DNA of 64,000 nucleotides, taken from Microthrixaceae bacterium (GTDB lineage Bacteria; Actinomycetota; Acidimicrobiia; Acidimicrobiales; DATDAH01). Below, piece by piece: positions 35,662 through 46,033 of this stretch. The stretch is from assembly GCA_020637195.1 (NCBI GenBank), contig JACJWK010000009.1, positions 1-64,000 on the forward strand, given 5' to 3'. Under the pieces are notes generated by a model. It saw only the letters and a program-made list of their open reading frames with translations, had not been told where the DNA came from and did no database searches. Every line of letters begins with the position of its first letter. Position 1 is the first letter of the stretch. The position numbers and the translations under genes are program-made.

Positions 35662-36978
35662 CTGCGCTGGTCCGCCGACGACCGCGAGATCGTCCGCCTC
35701 GCCCTCCCGGCGTTCGGTGCGCTCGTGGCCCAGCCGCTGTACGTGCTGGCCGACACCGCCGTCGTCGGTCACCTGGGCACCGCGCAGCTCGCGGGCCTGG
35801 CCGTGGCCAACACCGTCCTGGCCACCCTCTTCGCGGTCTTCATCTTCCTGGCCTACGGCACCACGTCGGCGGTGGCCCGTCTCATCGGCGCCGGCGACCA
35901 CCGGGAGGCCGCCCACCAGGCCGTGCAGGGCCTGTGGCTGGCCGTCGCGCTCGGGGTGGGCCTGGCCCTCGCCGGCGAGGCCTTCGCGGTGCCGCTCGTG
36001 CGCCTGCTCGGGGCCGAGGGCGCGGTCGAGGCCAACGCCCTCGTCTACCTGCGCGTCAGCCTCCTCGGCGTCCCGGCGACCCTGCTGACCTTCGCGGGCA
36101 CCGGCTACCTGCGGGGCCTCCAGAACACCCGGGGCCCACTGGTGGTGGCGATCGGCTCCGCGGTGTTCAACCTGGCCTTCGAGGTGGCCCTGATCTGGGG
36201 GCTCGGGTTCGGCATCGGGGCGTCGGCGGCGTCGACCGTCGTGGCGGAGTGGGGCGCCGCCCTCGTCTACGTCTGGTGGGTCCGCGGCGCCGTCGGCGCC
36301 CACGCGGTCGCGCTCCGACCGCACGGCCGCACGATCCGCTCGCTGCTGGTCGTCGGCCGGGACCTGTTCCTGCGCACGGTGGCCCTGCGGGGCTCGCTCA
36401 CCGTGGCCACCGCGGTGGCCGCCCGGATCGGCACCGCCGATCTCGCGGCCCACCAGATCGCCTTCGAGATCTGGTCGTTCCTGGCGCTCGCGCTCGACGC
36501 CATCGCCATCGCCGGCCAGGCGATCACGGGCCTCCGCCTGGGCGCCGGCGACGGGGCGGGTGCTCGGGAGGCCGGCCGCCGGATGCTCGAGTGGGGTGTC
36601 GTCGCCGGCGTCGTCGCCGGTCTGGGGGTGGGGGCCCTCCGGGGCCTGCTGCCCGACCTGTTCACCGACGACCCGGCGGTGCTCGCGCTGGCCGGGTTCC
36701 TGCTGGTCTTCGTGGCCGCCCTCCAACCGGTGAACGGTGCGGTGTTCGTGCTCGACGGCCTGCTCATCGGCGCCGGCGACCTGCGCTTCCTGGCCAAGGC
36801 CATGGTCGGGAGCATGTGCGTCTTCGTGCCCGCGGCCGCCGCCGTCCTGGTGCTCGACCTCGGCATCGGGTGGCTGTGGGCCGCGATCTCCCTGTTCATG
36901 GTCGCCCGCCTCGTCCCGCTCGCCTGGCGCTTCCACGGCGACGCCTGGGTGGTGCTCGGCCGCGCCACCAGCCGCTGA
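35662..36978 (+). CDS. MATE family efflux transporter
   Basis: Twelve-helix multidrug/toxin extrusion protein of the DinF-like branch, about 438 residues. TM1 reads DREIVRLALPAFGALVAQPL, followed by VLADTAVVGHLGTAQLAGLAVAN and FIFLAYGTTSAVARLIGAGD, typical of the family. No ATG, GTG or TTG occurs between an in-frame stop at 35599 and a GTG at 35725, yet the conserved TM1 starts before 35725. CTG at 35662 is the only plausible start; starting at 35725 would remove half of TM1. The gene follows the RTX protein by 46 bp. Substrate unknown. Confidence 0.75.
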   Translation: MRWSADDREIVRLALPAFGALVAQPLYVLADTAVVGHLGTAQLAGLAVANTVLATLFAVFIFLAYGTTSAVARLIGAGDHREAAHQAVQGLWLAVALGVGLALAGEAFAVPLVRLLGAEGAVEANALVYLRVSLLGVPATLLTFAGTGYLRGLQNTRGPLVVAIGSAVFNLAFEVALIWGLGFGIGASAASTVVAEWGAALVYVWWVRGAVGAHAVALRPHGRTIRSLLVVGRDLFLRTVALRGSLTVATAVAARIGTADLAAHQIAFEIWSFLALALDAIAIAGQAITGLRLGAGDGAGAREAGRRMLEWGVVAGVVAGLGVGALRGLLPDLFTDDPAVLALAGFLLVFVAALQPVNGAVFVLDGLLIGAGDLRFLAKAMVGSMCVFVPAAAAVLVLDLGIGWLWAAISLFMVARLVPLAWRFHGDAWVVLGRATSR

Positions 36979-37011
36979 CGACCGGTTGGCCGGCCGCCCT
37001 CGGCGGCCCGG

Positions 37012-37896
37012 TCAGCCGAGGCCGGTGCGCTTGCGCAGGACGACCGCCGTCTGGTGGTAGAAGTCCTCGTCGAGGACGTCGACCACGTCGAGGTGCTGCG
37101 ACCAGCGGCGGACGAGCGCGTCGCGGGCGTGGAACACCTGGGCGTCCTTCGATCCCCGCCCGATGCTGATGACATCGGCGGTCCGCCCGAGCTCCTGCAA
37201 CGTCGCCGCGTGGCGGCCGAGGATCCGGCCGAGCGGGCTGTCCGGCGCGGCCGCGTTCAGGCGGGCGACGAAGAGCTCGTCGTGGACGGTCACGTAGAGC
37301 ACGCCGCCGGGTCGGGTCACCCGGCGCAACTCGAGCAACCAGGCCTCCTCCATCTCGGAGATGTGGGTGAAGACCGAGCCCGCGAACACCACCGAGAAGG
37401 TCCCGTCCTCGAAGGGCAGGGACGGGAGCGACGTGCACAGGGCGAAGCGGAAGGGCGGCGCGAGGTGTTGGCGAGCCCAGGCGAGCTAGGCGTCGTTCAG
37501 GTCGACACCCCAGACCTCGTGCTCCCGCGCCTCCTCGAGGAACCAGCGCATCACCCGGCCCGTGCCGCAGCCGAAGTCGAGCAGCGGCCCGTCGAACGCG
37601 CCGCCGGCGCGTCCGACGGCGGCCCGGAGCCGGCCGGCGTGCTCCTCGCCCAACTCGAGGTAGTCGTAGGCCCACTCCCACAGGTCCTCGGGCGGCAGGG
37701 GGAACTGGTCGGGCGCACTCGGCGCCTCCGTCGCGTGCCGGGGGGTGACGACGACCTCGGCGTCCGGGTCGACGGGCAGGAACCGAGCCCCCAGACTGAG
37801 CTCCAGCCGCAGGCGCTCGTCGACCACGTCGGAGAGCAGCAGCCGTCCGGTGACAGCCACCCGATCGTCGATGCGCCGGTTGACCAGGCGGGACAA
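37012..37896 (-). pseudogene. class I SAM methyltransferase interrupted by an in-frame amber codon
   Basis: Two ORFs in one frame make a near-complete methyltransferase of about 295 codons. The upstream half has the SAM motif LLDFGCGTGRVMRWF and ends VWGVDLNDA with TAG at 37486-37488. The downstream half resumes LAWARQHLAPPFRF, then PFEDGTFSVVFAGSVFTHI and LRRVTRPGGVLYVTVHDE, the post-SAM motifs. Without the TAG the protein would be normal for a family of glycan-associated methyltransferases. The start is unclear: TTG at 37896 is used, with CTG at 37908 as an alternative. The stop could be a recent nonsense mutation, a recoded site or a sequence error. Confidence 0.7.
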
Positions 37897-37978
37897 CCGC
37901 CGTCGCAGCGCACCGGCGAGGACATCGGTGCCAACCTAGTGACCCACGCCGGGCCGGGCGGTGCGATCGTCCGCCGCG

Positions 37979-39208
37979 TCAGAACGTGGTGGCGCAGTAG
38001 GGGGCGCGTTCGGTGCGGAACAGGGCGTCGGCGCGAGCGGCGGCGGCGGGGGTGCACTCCTCCACCCGGCCGCCGGCGCGGAGCAACGAGAACGAGGCCC
38101 CGCCCAGGTAGGCGGCGCCCAGATCGGCCACGTCGAGGCGCAGGTCGGGCGTGGCACCGTCGGCGCGCGTGCAGGTCGCGCCGTCGGGGCCGGCCTCGAG
38201 GCGGTAGGTGCCCGAGACCGCGGAACGGAAGGGGTCCTCCACCGCGAGGGCGAGACCGCCCGTGGCGGCGTAGCCCCGGACCGACAGGGCGCCGGCGACG
38301 TCGACGATGCGCAGCCACAGCTGGTCGGTGAGCGAGGTCACCGCGAGCTGGCGGGGCTCGACCAGGCGCCAGCGCAGCGGGTCGTCGACGGGGCGCATCT
38401 CCGCCCGGGCCAGGCGGACGAGGTCGACGTCGAAGCAGAACCGCCACAGCGCCGCCTCGACCCCGCCGTCGGCGCCTACGAGCTCGCGCACCCGCACGAC
38501 GCTCTGGAAGTTGCCGTGCTCGGTGCGGGACTGCGGCTGGTAGCTGGCGTAGCCGTCGATCTCGCCGGCGGCGTCCTCGTGGACGAGGTGGAAGGCCTCG
38601 CCGCCGCCCTTCCAGCCCTCCCGGGGGCCGAGCATGATGTCCCACCAGGCGTCGGAGCGGGCCAGCGAGCCGGCACGGCCACGACGCCACCGGTCGTAGA
38701 ACACCGGGAAGATCGAGCGGGCCTCCTGGGCGGACACGAGGTGGAGCCGGCCCGGAGGCAGGTCGTCGAGGTACTCGCTGTGGCGCGTGTCGATCTGCAC
38801 CGACATCGAACTGGTGCCGACGCCGTAGCCGAAGCGCCGGTAGATGCGACTCTCCGAGGCGTTGAGCGCGGCGAGGGCGACCCCGCGCTCGACCAGGTCG
38901 TCCAGCTGGCGGGTGAACAGGCCGGTGAGCACGCCCTGGCGGCGATGGGTGGGCAGCACCGCCACGTTGCTGACCCCGGCGACGGGCACCAGCGCCCCGC
39001 CCGGCAGGGTCATCTCGAACGAGTAGGCGCTGGCCCCGCCCACGAAGCGGTCGCCGTCGACCGCGGCGAGGCACTGGTCGTACTCGGCGACGGTCTGCCA
39101 CTCGGCCAGGTCCTCGTCGGGGGACCCGGCCGACCCGAACCCGGCGGAGATCGTGCGGAAGTAGGCGGGCGCCTCGTCCTCGGCGACGGTGCGGATCTCG
39201 ACGGTCAC
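37979..39208 (-). CDS. Eis-like GNAT N-acetyltransferase
   Basis: A 409-residue member of the Eis family: two GNAT folds and a C-terminal sterol-carrier-like domain. The acetyl-CoA loop is VAVLPTHRRQGVLTGLFTRQ, preceded by VAGVSNVAV; the C-terminal Phe (YCATTF) is the conserved Eis terminus that serves as a general base. Mycobacterial Eis acetylates aminoglycosides and protein lysines; substrate here is unknown. The GTG at 39208 is preferred over 39223, giving MTVEIRTVAEDEAP. CAGGGT lies 5 nt upstream. Confidence 0.85.
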   Translation of the reverse strand: MTVEIRTVAEDEAPAYFRTISAGFGSAGSPDEDLAEWQTVAEYDQCLAAVDGDRFVGGASAYSFEMTLPGGALVPVAGVSNVAVLPTHRRQGVLTGLFTRQLDDLVERGVALAALNASESRIYRRFGYGVGTSSMSVQIDTRHSEYLDDLPPGRLHLVSAQEARSIFPVFYDRWRRGRAGSLARSDAWWDIMLGPREGWKGGGEAFHLVHEDAAGEIDGYASYQPQSRTEHGNFQSVVRVRELVGADGGVEAALWRFCFDVDLVRLARAEMRPVDDPLRWRLVEPRQLAVTSLTDQLWLRIVDVAGALSVRGYAATGGLALAVEDPFRSAVSGTYRLEAGPDGATCTRADGATPDLRLDVADLGAAYLGGASFSLLRAGGRVEECTPAAAARADALFRTERAPYCATTF

Positions 39209-39239
39209 GCCCCACCCTGCCACGGCGGCGGCCGGGCCC

Positions 39240-42200
39240 TCACCAGGTTTGGGCGGCGCGCGCCTCCAGCGCGTCGAGGTGGCCGAGCCACGCCGCCATC
39301 GCGGGGTGGGTGCACGCGGCCCGGGCCGACGCCACGCACGCCGCGAATCGCGCCGGGTCCCCGGCGGCGCCGAGGCGCAGCTCCAGGAGCGCCTCGTCGT
39401 GGTCGACCGCGGGCAGCAGCGCCACCGCCTCCTCCTCGGCCAGCACCCGTCGGGCCTCGGCGAACCAGTCGCGGGCCTCGTCGGGGGCGCCCCGCAGGGA
39501 GGCCAGCCACCCCATGGCCCACCGGGCGTCGACCTCGCCGTAGCGGAGGTCGGGCTCGAGCACCTTGGCCCGGAGGTTGGCCTCGATGACGTCGAGGTGG
39601 TCGGTGCGCTCGAGCCACCACAGCACCTCGGCGGCGTCGCAGACCATCATCGGGTAGTTGATGGCCCAACCCGGGGCCCGCTCGATCCCCACGATCACCC
39701 GTTCGAGGTCGGCCCGCGCCGCCTCGACCTGCCCGGCCCGGGCGTGGGTGCGCCCGTTCGAGGCGATGATGGCGAGCGCCGCCCACCGGGTGGCGGGAAG
39801 GTCGACGAACGACGTGTCCATGGCCGCGCCCGCCTCGCCCCGCACCCGGGAGGCCAGCGCGTCGGCGGCGAGGATCTGGAACACCGCGTTGCTCTCGGGG
39901 GGGGAGCCGCTCGAGCCAGGCGTGGCTCTCGGCGAGCCATCGGGCGGCTTCGTCGTAGCGGCCGAGGAGGGTCTCGACGCGGACGAGGAGCGCCAGGGCC
40001 AGGCCGACCCCGGTCAGCCCCCCTTCGGCCCGCCACCGCTCGATGCTGGCCCGGAACCGCTCGGCCAGCTCGCGCTGATGGCCGGCCGCCCACAGGGCCT
40101 GCCACCCGATGTCGTCGTCCACGACCGGCTCCCGCAGCATCTCCTCGGCCACGGCCCGCGAGGAGGGCATCAGGAACACGCTGCGGCGCACGCCGGAGGG
40201 CAGCGACTCGAACACCGCGGTGAGCTCGCGGCGGGCGGGGCTGTCGAAGGGGATGCCGGGCTGGTCGGGATCGTGGAAGTCGGCCTCGTCGAGCTCGGCC
40301 AGCCGGAGGATGAGCCACGTCAGGTCCCGACGGGCCGGGTCGAGCCACCGGCGGCCGATGGCGGCGAGGGCCCACTGGCTCTCGGCGGGCAGCCCGCCGA
40401 TGTCGAGCGAGAACGCCCCGGCGAGCTGGTCGGCGGCGGCGTCGGCGCCCACGTGCCCGGCGAGCCACTCCCCCAGCTCCTCGGCCTCGGCCAGGAGGCC
40501 GGCGGCTGGGCTTCGGGCGAGGACCGCCGACTCGAAGTGGGCGCGCCGCACGGCTTCCTCGCGTTCGTCCCCCGCCGACAGCAGCTCGAGGGCGATGCCG
40601 TACAGGTCGCGGGCCTCCGCGTGCGCGTAGCGCGCCGCGGCGCCCTCGGCGGCGGCGACCGCGTACGGCACGCCCCGATCGCCGCCGGGGAGCGCGGCGC
40701 TGCGGTGCCAGTGGCGGGCCAGCGAGGCCGCCTGCTCGGTGGTCGGCTCACTGGCGAGGACCTTCTCCAGCCCCTCGGCGAGCGAACGGTGCAGCCGCAC
40801 CTGTCGGCTCGGGTTGAGCTCGGCCACCAGGGTCTGGCGGAACAGCGCGTGGGTGAAGGCGTACTCGTCGAAGGCCTCGGTGGGGGCGACGACGCGGGCC
40901 TCGAGGGCCTCGTCCACCGCGTCCAGGGCCTCGTCCTCGCCGAGCCCTGCGACCTCGGCGGCCACGGCCAGCGGGAAGCCGGCATCGAACAGCGCCCCCA
41001 CCGTGAGGAGCTGGTTGGCCGCGCCCGAGAGCTGGGACAGCCGGCGGCCGAGCACCTCCCGGATGCCCTCGGGGATGACGTCGGCGAGGTCGTCGGCGGC
41101 CACCCACGCGCCGTCCTCGTAGCGCAGGGCGCCGCTGTCGCCGAGGTGCAGGAGCAGCTCGCGGAGGAAGAACGGGTTGCCGTCGGTCTGGCGGGCCAGC
41201 AGCTCGGCGAAGGCCACGGGCACCTCCTGGCCGGCCACCTCCTCGAGCAGGGCGTGCACGTCGTCGAGGGTGAGCCCGTCGAGCGCGATCCGGGTGGGCT
41301 CGACCTCCCGCCGCAGCAGCGGCAGCGCCTCGGCGAGCGGGTGCCGGCGGTCGAGGTCGGTGTCGCGGTAGGTGCCCACGACCAGCAGGCGACCGCGCCG
41401 CGCTCGGCGGGCCACGGCCCGCAGCAGCCCGACGGTGGCGTGGTCGGCCCAGTGCAGGTCGTCGAGCACCAGCACCACCGTGGCCTCCTCGGCGAGGCGG
41501 CCGAGCACCTGGGTCACCGCGTCGTGGGCCCGGGCGGTGGCCTCGGCGGGGGCGATGTCGGCGGGCTCGGCGAGCTCGGGCAGCACCGAGCGCAACGCGG
41601 GCACGATGCGCCCGAGCACCGGGCCCTCGGGGCCGAGGGCGCGGTCCACCGCGGCCGAGGGCGTGCGCCGGCCCCACTCGGCGAAGGCCTCGACGAACGG
41701 CGCGTAGGCGGCTTCCTCACCGTCGTGGCAGCCCCCCGAGAGCACGAGGAGCGGCTCGTCGCCCCCGTACGCGGCGGCGCACGCCTCGGTGACGAAGCGG
41801 GTCTTGCCGATGCCCGGCTCCCCCGCCACCAGCACGAGCCCCCCCTGGCCGCCGGCGGCGGCGCGAAGGCGCTCGGCCAGCAGGGCGCGCTCGGGCGCGC
41901 GCCCCACGTACGGCGACCGTGAGCGCAGGTCCGTCGTGGTGGCCAGGGGCTCCCAGGCCACGGCGACGGCCTCCACCGGGTCGGGGAGGCCCTTGAGGTC
42001 GAGGGCCCCGACCGACGCCAGCTCGTGGCCGCCGCGGCCCCGGGCCAGCACCCGCACGATGTCCGACGCGAGGATCTGGCCGCTCGCGGCGGCGCCGCAC
42101 AGCCGGGACGCCTCCACCACGGGCACCCCGAAGGTGTCGCCGTCCTCGACGGTCACGTCGCCGGCGGACAGCCCCACCCGGACGGCCAGCTCGTGTCGCT

Positions 42201-42456
42201 CGCGCCGGGCCATCACCTCCACCCCCTGCTGGAGCCCGACGGCGGCGGCCACCGCTGCGGCCGCCCCCGCGAAGGTCGCGAGCGCGCCGTCGCCGAGCCC
42301 CTTCACGAGCGTGCCGCCGTTCTCGGCCACCACGTCGGCGACGAGGCGGTCGAAGCGGCGGCGCAGGTCCTCGGCGGCGTCCTCGCCGATGGCGGCGCGC
42401 AGCTCGGTGGAGCCGACGAGGTCGACCACCAGGATCGTCGCCGTCTCGGTTCCCAC
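39240..42456 (-). pseudogene. adenylate/guanylate cyclase domain ATPase, frameshifted at a C8 tract
   Basis: A roughly 1070-residue regulator in two frames. Residues 1-170 are a class III cyclase domain with metal aspartates Asp12 (VVDLVGST) and Asp56 (LGDGALATF). An AAA_16 ATPase follows, with Walker A GEPGIGKT at 212-219 and VLVLDDLHWADH, then TPR-like helices. At ERLPP the DNA has eight C (39897-39904 as G on +); removing one C leads into ESNAVFQILAADAL, which continues to the stop at 39240 with good coding character. No LuxR helix-turn-helix is seen at the end. Either a true frameshift, phase variation or a sequence error. SD GGGGGGAG precedes the GTG start. Confidence 0.75.
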
Positions 42457-42534
42457 CGTCTCCCCCCTGGGCGCCTCGGTCGTCGGGACCCCGGCGAGGG
42501 TACCCGGCGGCCCGGCCGGGTTCGGCGTGGAGGC

Positions 42535-43062
42535 TCAGCCCGCGGTGGTCCCCGTGGCGTCCGGCAGCGGGCAGCGCTGCTCGCCGTAGGTGAACAGGGC
42601 GTAGGCCGACTGGGCGATGCTGCCGTCGGGGTCGATCGTGGCCGCGCTCTCGAGGTCGTCGACGGTGGCGTACTCGAACCCGACCGCGTCGGCGTCCTGG
42701 CGGAGCGTGTCGAACGCCCCGACGACGGGCTGCACGAACCCGGCCATCTCCGCCGGTGCGGTCTCGACCAGCGCGGCCGATGCGACGGCCAGGCCGTCCC
42801 AGGCGGCCTCCACCTCGGCCGGGGTGGCGTCGGCCGAGGGCTCGGCCACCACCAGGTAGGCCCGCTGGAACGCGGCGATGGCCTCGCAGAAGCGGGGGGC
42901 GCCGTCGCGGGCGACGGTCGCCGCCGTGGTGGACGAGCTCGCCGACGCGTCGGTGGACGACCCGCCGCCGCCCACGCTGGCCGCGACGCCCGCGACCAGG
43001 CCGACGACGAGCAGCGCGGCCATGGCGATCGCCGCCCAGCGGACGGCGGGGTGGCGGCGCAC
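42535..43062 (-). CDS. hypothetical single-span membrane or lipid-free exported protein
   Basis: A 175-residue protein with one hydrophobic helix at about residues 8-30 (WAAIAMAALLVVGLVAGVAAS), a low-complexity Ser/Thr linker and a predominantly helical outer domain with two cysteines (FCEAIAAF and QRCPLP), which could form a disulfide. No known family recognised. The GTG start lies 6 bp after the gatB stop, so it is probably the last gene of the gatC-gatA-gatB transcript or close to it. The cyclase-ATPase gene begins 79 bp beyond. Confidence 0.55.
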   Translation of the reverse strand: MRRHPAVRWAAIAMAALLVVGLVAGVAASVGGGGSSTDASASSSTTAATVARDGAPRFCEAIAAFQRAYLVVAEPSADATPAEVEAAWDGLAVASAALVETAPAEMAGFVQPVVGAFDTLRQDADAVGFEYATVDDLESAATIDPDGSIAQSAYALFTYGEQRCPLPDATGTTAG

Positions 43063-43068
43063 CGGGGG

Positions 43069-44529
43069 CTAGCCACCCCGCCGCTGCTCGAGGAGCGCGG
43101 TGACGGCCTTGCCGTCGGCGTTGCCCTGGGTGGCCCGCATCACCTGACCCACGAAGAAGCCGGTGAGCTTGCCGCGGGTCTTGTCGTCACCGTTCACGTA
43201 GCGGTCCCATTCGTCGGCGTTGGCGGCGATGATGCCATCCACCACGTCGCCGAGGGCGTCGGCCGACACCGCCTCGAAGCCCTTGGCGCCGGCGATCTCG
43301 GCGGGCGAGCCGCCCCCGGCCACCATCTCGGCCAGCACGGTCTTGGCCTGGGTGGCGGTGAGCGCGCCGTCGGCCTCCATGGTCACCAGCTCGGCGAGGG
43401 CCCGGGGGTCGAGGGCGTCGGCCCCCTCGACCGCCAGGTTGTGGTCGGCGTGGGTCAGCACCCGCAGCGGGTCGGCACCCGCCGCGATCGCCGCCAGGAC
43501 GAGGCCGTCCAGGCCCCGCTCGACCACGAGGGCCGCGTCGGCGGGGGTCACGCCGGCGGCCTCGGCGACCGCCTCCCGGCGCTCGGCCGGCAGGGTCGGC
43601 ACGCTGGCCTCCACCTCGGCGAGCCACTCGGCGCTGGGCACGACGGGCACCAGGTCGGGCTCGGGGAAGTAGCGGTAGTCGTAGGCCTCCTCCTTGGAGC
43701 GCAGCGTGTGGGTGCGCCCGTCGGCCTCGTCCCAGTGGCGGGTCTGCTGGATCACCCGCTCCCCCGCCTCGATCAGGTCGATCTGGCGCCGGGCCTCGTA
43801 GTCGATGGCCCGGCCCAGCGACCGCAGCGAGTTGAGGTTCTTGATCTCGCAGCGGGTGCCGAACTCCTCGCCCGGGTGGCGGACCGACACGTTGGCGTCG
43901 ACCCGCATCGAGCCCTCCTCCATCTTGGCGTCGGACACGCCGGTGGCGAGCAGGATGGCGCGCAGCTCGGCCGCGTACGCCTTGGCGTCCTCGCTGCTGC
44001 GCAGGTCGGGCCTGCCCACGATCTCGACGAGGGGCACGCCGGCGCGGTTGTAGTCGACGAGGGAGTGCCCGGCCTCGTGGATGCGGCCGCCGCCGCCGAC
44101 GTGGGTCGACTTGCCGGTGTCCTCCTCGAGGTGGGCCCGCTCGATGCCGATGCGCTGGCCGCTGGGGAGATCCAGGTGCCCCTCGGCGTTGATGGGCTGG
44201 TCGTACTGGCTGACCTGGTAGTCCTTCGGCATGTCCGGGTAGAAGTAGTTCTTCCGGGCGAAGGTCGAGGGCTCGACGGTGCAGTGCAGCGCGCGGCCGA
44301 GGCGCATGGCGAACTCGACCGCCTGGCGGTTCAGCACCGGCAGCGAGCCGGGCAGGCCGAGGCACACCGGGCACACGTTGGTGTTCGGCTCGGCGCCGAA
44401 CTGGTTCGGGCACCCGCAGAACAGCTTCGTGGCGGTCGCGAGCTCGCAGTGGACCTCCAGGCCGACGACGAGCTCCCACTGCTTCGTGCCTCCTTCGTCG
44501 GCACCCCTTCGGGATCCGGACTCCGTCAT
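43069..44529 (-). CDS. gatB: aspartyl/glutamyl-tRNA amidotransferase subunit B
   Basis: Subunit of GatCAB, which converts mischarged Glu-tRNA(Gln) or Asp-tRNA(Asn) to Gln-/Asn-tRNA. The 486-residue product begins with WELVVGLEVHCELATATKLF, then CPVCLGLPGSLPVLN, the kinase-like HLEEDTGKS, DYNRAGVPLVEIV and a C-terminal YqeY-like tail (LTGFFVGQVMRAT) that binds tRNA. The zinc-type cysteines CGCP and CPVC are present. ATG at 44529 is chosen; an in-frame start at 44556 would add only nine residues. It lies 55 bp after gatA. Confidence 0.96.
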   Translation of the reverse strand: MTESGSRRGADEGGTKQWELVVGLEVHCELATATKLFCGCPNQFGAEPNTNVCPVCLGLPGSLPVLNRQAVEFAMRLGRALHCTVEPSTFARKNYFYPDMPKDYQVSQYDQPINAEGHLDLPSGQRIGIERAHLEEDTGKSTHVGGGGRIHEAGHSLVDYNRAGVPLVEIVGRPDLRSSEDAKAYAAELRAILLATGVSDAKMEEGSMRVDANVSVRHPGEEFGTRCEIKNLNSLRSLGRAIDYEARRQIDLIEAGERVIQQTRHWDEADGRTHTLRSKEEAYDYRYFPEPDLVPVVPSAEWLAEVEASVPTLPAERREAVAEAAGVTPADAALVVERGLDGLVLAAIAAGADPLRVLTHADHNLAVEGADALDPRALAELVTMEADGALTATQAKTVLAEMVAGGGSPAEIAGAKGFEAVSADALGDVVDGIIAANADEWDRYVNGDDKTRGKLTGFFVGQVMRATQGNADGKAVTALLEQRRGG

Positions 44530-44584
44530 CGCTGCGCCTCCGCTCCGCTCCGGCACATCACCCGCCGAACTCCACGTCCGTGGC

Positions 44585-46033
44585 TCATGATGGCGCTCCC
44601 TCCTCGAGCACGGCCGCCGCCCGCAGCAGCGGGGCCTCGGCCAGCGCCGGCGCCAGCAACTGCACGCCGACGGGCAGGCCGTCGTCGCCGGCGCCGAACG
44701 GCACCGACACCGCGGGCTGGCCGGCCAGGTTCGACGGGATGGTGCAGATGTCGTTCAGGTACATGGTCAACGGGTCGCTCACCTTGGCGCCGAGCGGGAA
44801 CGCCGTGGTGGGCGAGGTCGGCGCCAGCAGCAGGTCGAACGACTCGTAGGCGGCGGCGAAATCCCGGATGATCAGCGTGCGGACCTTCTGGGCCTTGCCG
44901 TAGTAGGCGTCGTAGTACCCCGCGGACAGGGCGTAGGTGCCGAGCATGATGCGGCGCTTCACCTCGGCCCCGAAGCCCGCGGTGCGGCTGGCCAGGTTCA
45001 TCTCGGGCGTCGTGGGGGCGTCGACCCGCAGGCCGTACCGCACCCCGTCGTAGCGGGAGAGGTTGCTCGACGCCTCGGCCGGGGCGATCAGGTAGTAGGC
45101 CGACAGGCCGTAGGTGACCGCGGGCACCGACGCCTCGCCCACCTCGGCGCCGGCGGCGGCGAGCACCTCGGCGGCCTCCCGCACCCGGGCGGCCACGTCC
45201 GGGGCGATGCCCTCGCCCATGAGCTCGCGCACCACGCCGACCCGCAGGCCCGCCACGCCGTCGCCGAGCACGGACTCGAGCGCCGGCATCGCCTCGGGGA
45301 TGGACGTGGTGTCGGCTGGGTCGTGGCCGCCGATGACCTCGAGCACCCGGGCGGTGTCGGCCACCGTGTGGGTGAGCGGGCCGATCTGGTCGAGCGACGA
45401 GGCGAAGGCCACCAGGCCGTAGCGGGACACCCGGCCGTAGGTGGGCTTCATGCCCACCACGCCGCACAGCGCAGCGGGCTGGCGGATCGAGCCTCCGGTG
45501 TCGCTGCCGAGGCCGACCGCGGCGAAGCCGGCCGCCACCGCGGCCGTGCTGCCGCCGCTGGACCCGCCCGGCACCTTCGTCGTGTCCCGCGGGTTGCGGG
45601 TGGGACCGAAGGCCGAGTTCTCGGTGGAGCTGCCCATGGCGAACTCGTCGAGGTTGGCCTTGCCCACGACGACCGCGCCCGCGTCGGCGAGGCGCCGGAC
45701 GACCGTCGCGTCGTAAGGCGGCTCCCAGCCCTCGAGGATCTTCGACGAGCAGGTCGTGGCCACGCCCCGGGTGCAGAGGTTGTCCTTCAGGGCCACGGGG
45801 ACGCCGGCCAGCGGGCCCGGGTCCTCGCCGGCGGCCACCCGGCGGTCGATCTCGTCGGCCGCGGCGCGGGCCTCGTCGGCGAGAACCAGGTTGAAGGCGT
45901 GGATCTCGCCCTCACGGGCGTCGATGGCGGCGAGGTGGGTGTCGAGCACCTCGCGGGCCGAGCGCTCGCCGGACCGGACGGCCTCCGCGATGGCGACCGC
46001 GGTGTCCGTCGTGGCGGGGGTGGCGTCGGCCAT
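44585..46033 (-). CDS. gatA: aspartyl/glutamyl-tRNA amidotransferase subunit A
   Basis: Amidase subunit that releases ammonia from glutamine or asparagine for GatB. The 482-residue product carries the Ser-cisSer-Lys triad: Lys in PVALKDNLC, the Ser-rich [15 protein letters not shown] and nucleophile in [14 protein letters not shown]. Full family length. The ATG overlaps the gatC stop by one base (TGATG); a GTG three bases upstream is also possible. Order gatC-gatA-gatB matches many actinobacteria. Confidence 0.96.
   Translation of the reverse strand: MADATPATTDTAVAIAEAVRSGERSAREVLDTHLAAIDAREGEIHAFNLVLADEARAAADEIDRRVAAGEDPGPLAGVPVALKDNLCTRGVATTCSSKILEGWEPPYDATVVRRLADAGAVVVGKANLDEFAMGSSTENSAFGPTRNPRDTTKVPGGSSGGSTAAVAAGFAAVGLGSDTGGSIRQPAALCGVVGMKPTYGRVSRYGLVAFASSLDQIGPLTHTVADTARVLEVIGGHDPADTTSIPEAMPALESVLGDGVAGLRVGVVRELMGEGIAPDVAARVREAAEVLAAAGAEVGEASVPAVTYGLSAYYLIAPAEASSNLSRYDGVRYGLRVDAPTTPEMNLASRTAGFGAEVKRRIMLGTYALSAGYYDAYYGKAQKVRTLIIRDFAAAYESFDLLLAPTSPTTAFPLGAKVSDPLTMYLNDICTIPSNLAGQPAVSVPFGAGDDGLPVGVQLLAPALAEAPLLRAAAVLEEGAPS

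Noticed and set aside
31362..35756. Very long open frame on the - strand (1464 codons)
   Set aside because: It is antisense to the sulfatase-like and RTX genes and shows no family motif until it enters part of ilvD in a wrong frame. GC-rich codon bias keeps the opposite strand open.
37936..37978. Small gene between the methyltransferase relic and the Eis-like gene
   Set aside because: The gap is too short and contains stops in all useful frames.
42025..44871. Long + strand frame opposite the cyclase-ATPase and gatB
   Set aside because: Antisense shadow of real genes; composition is dominated by Gly, His, Arg and Val with no motif.
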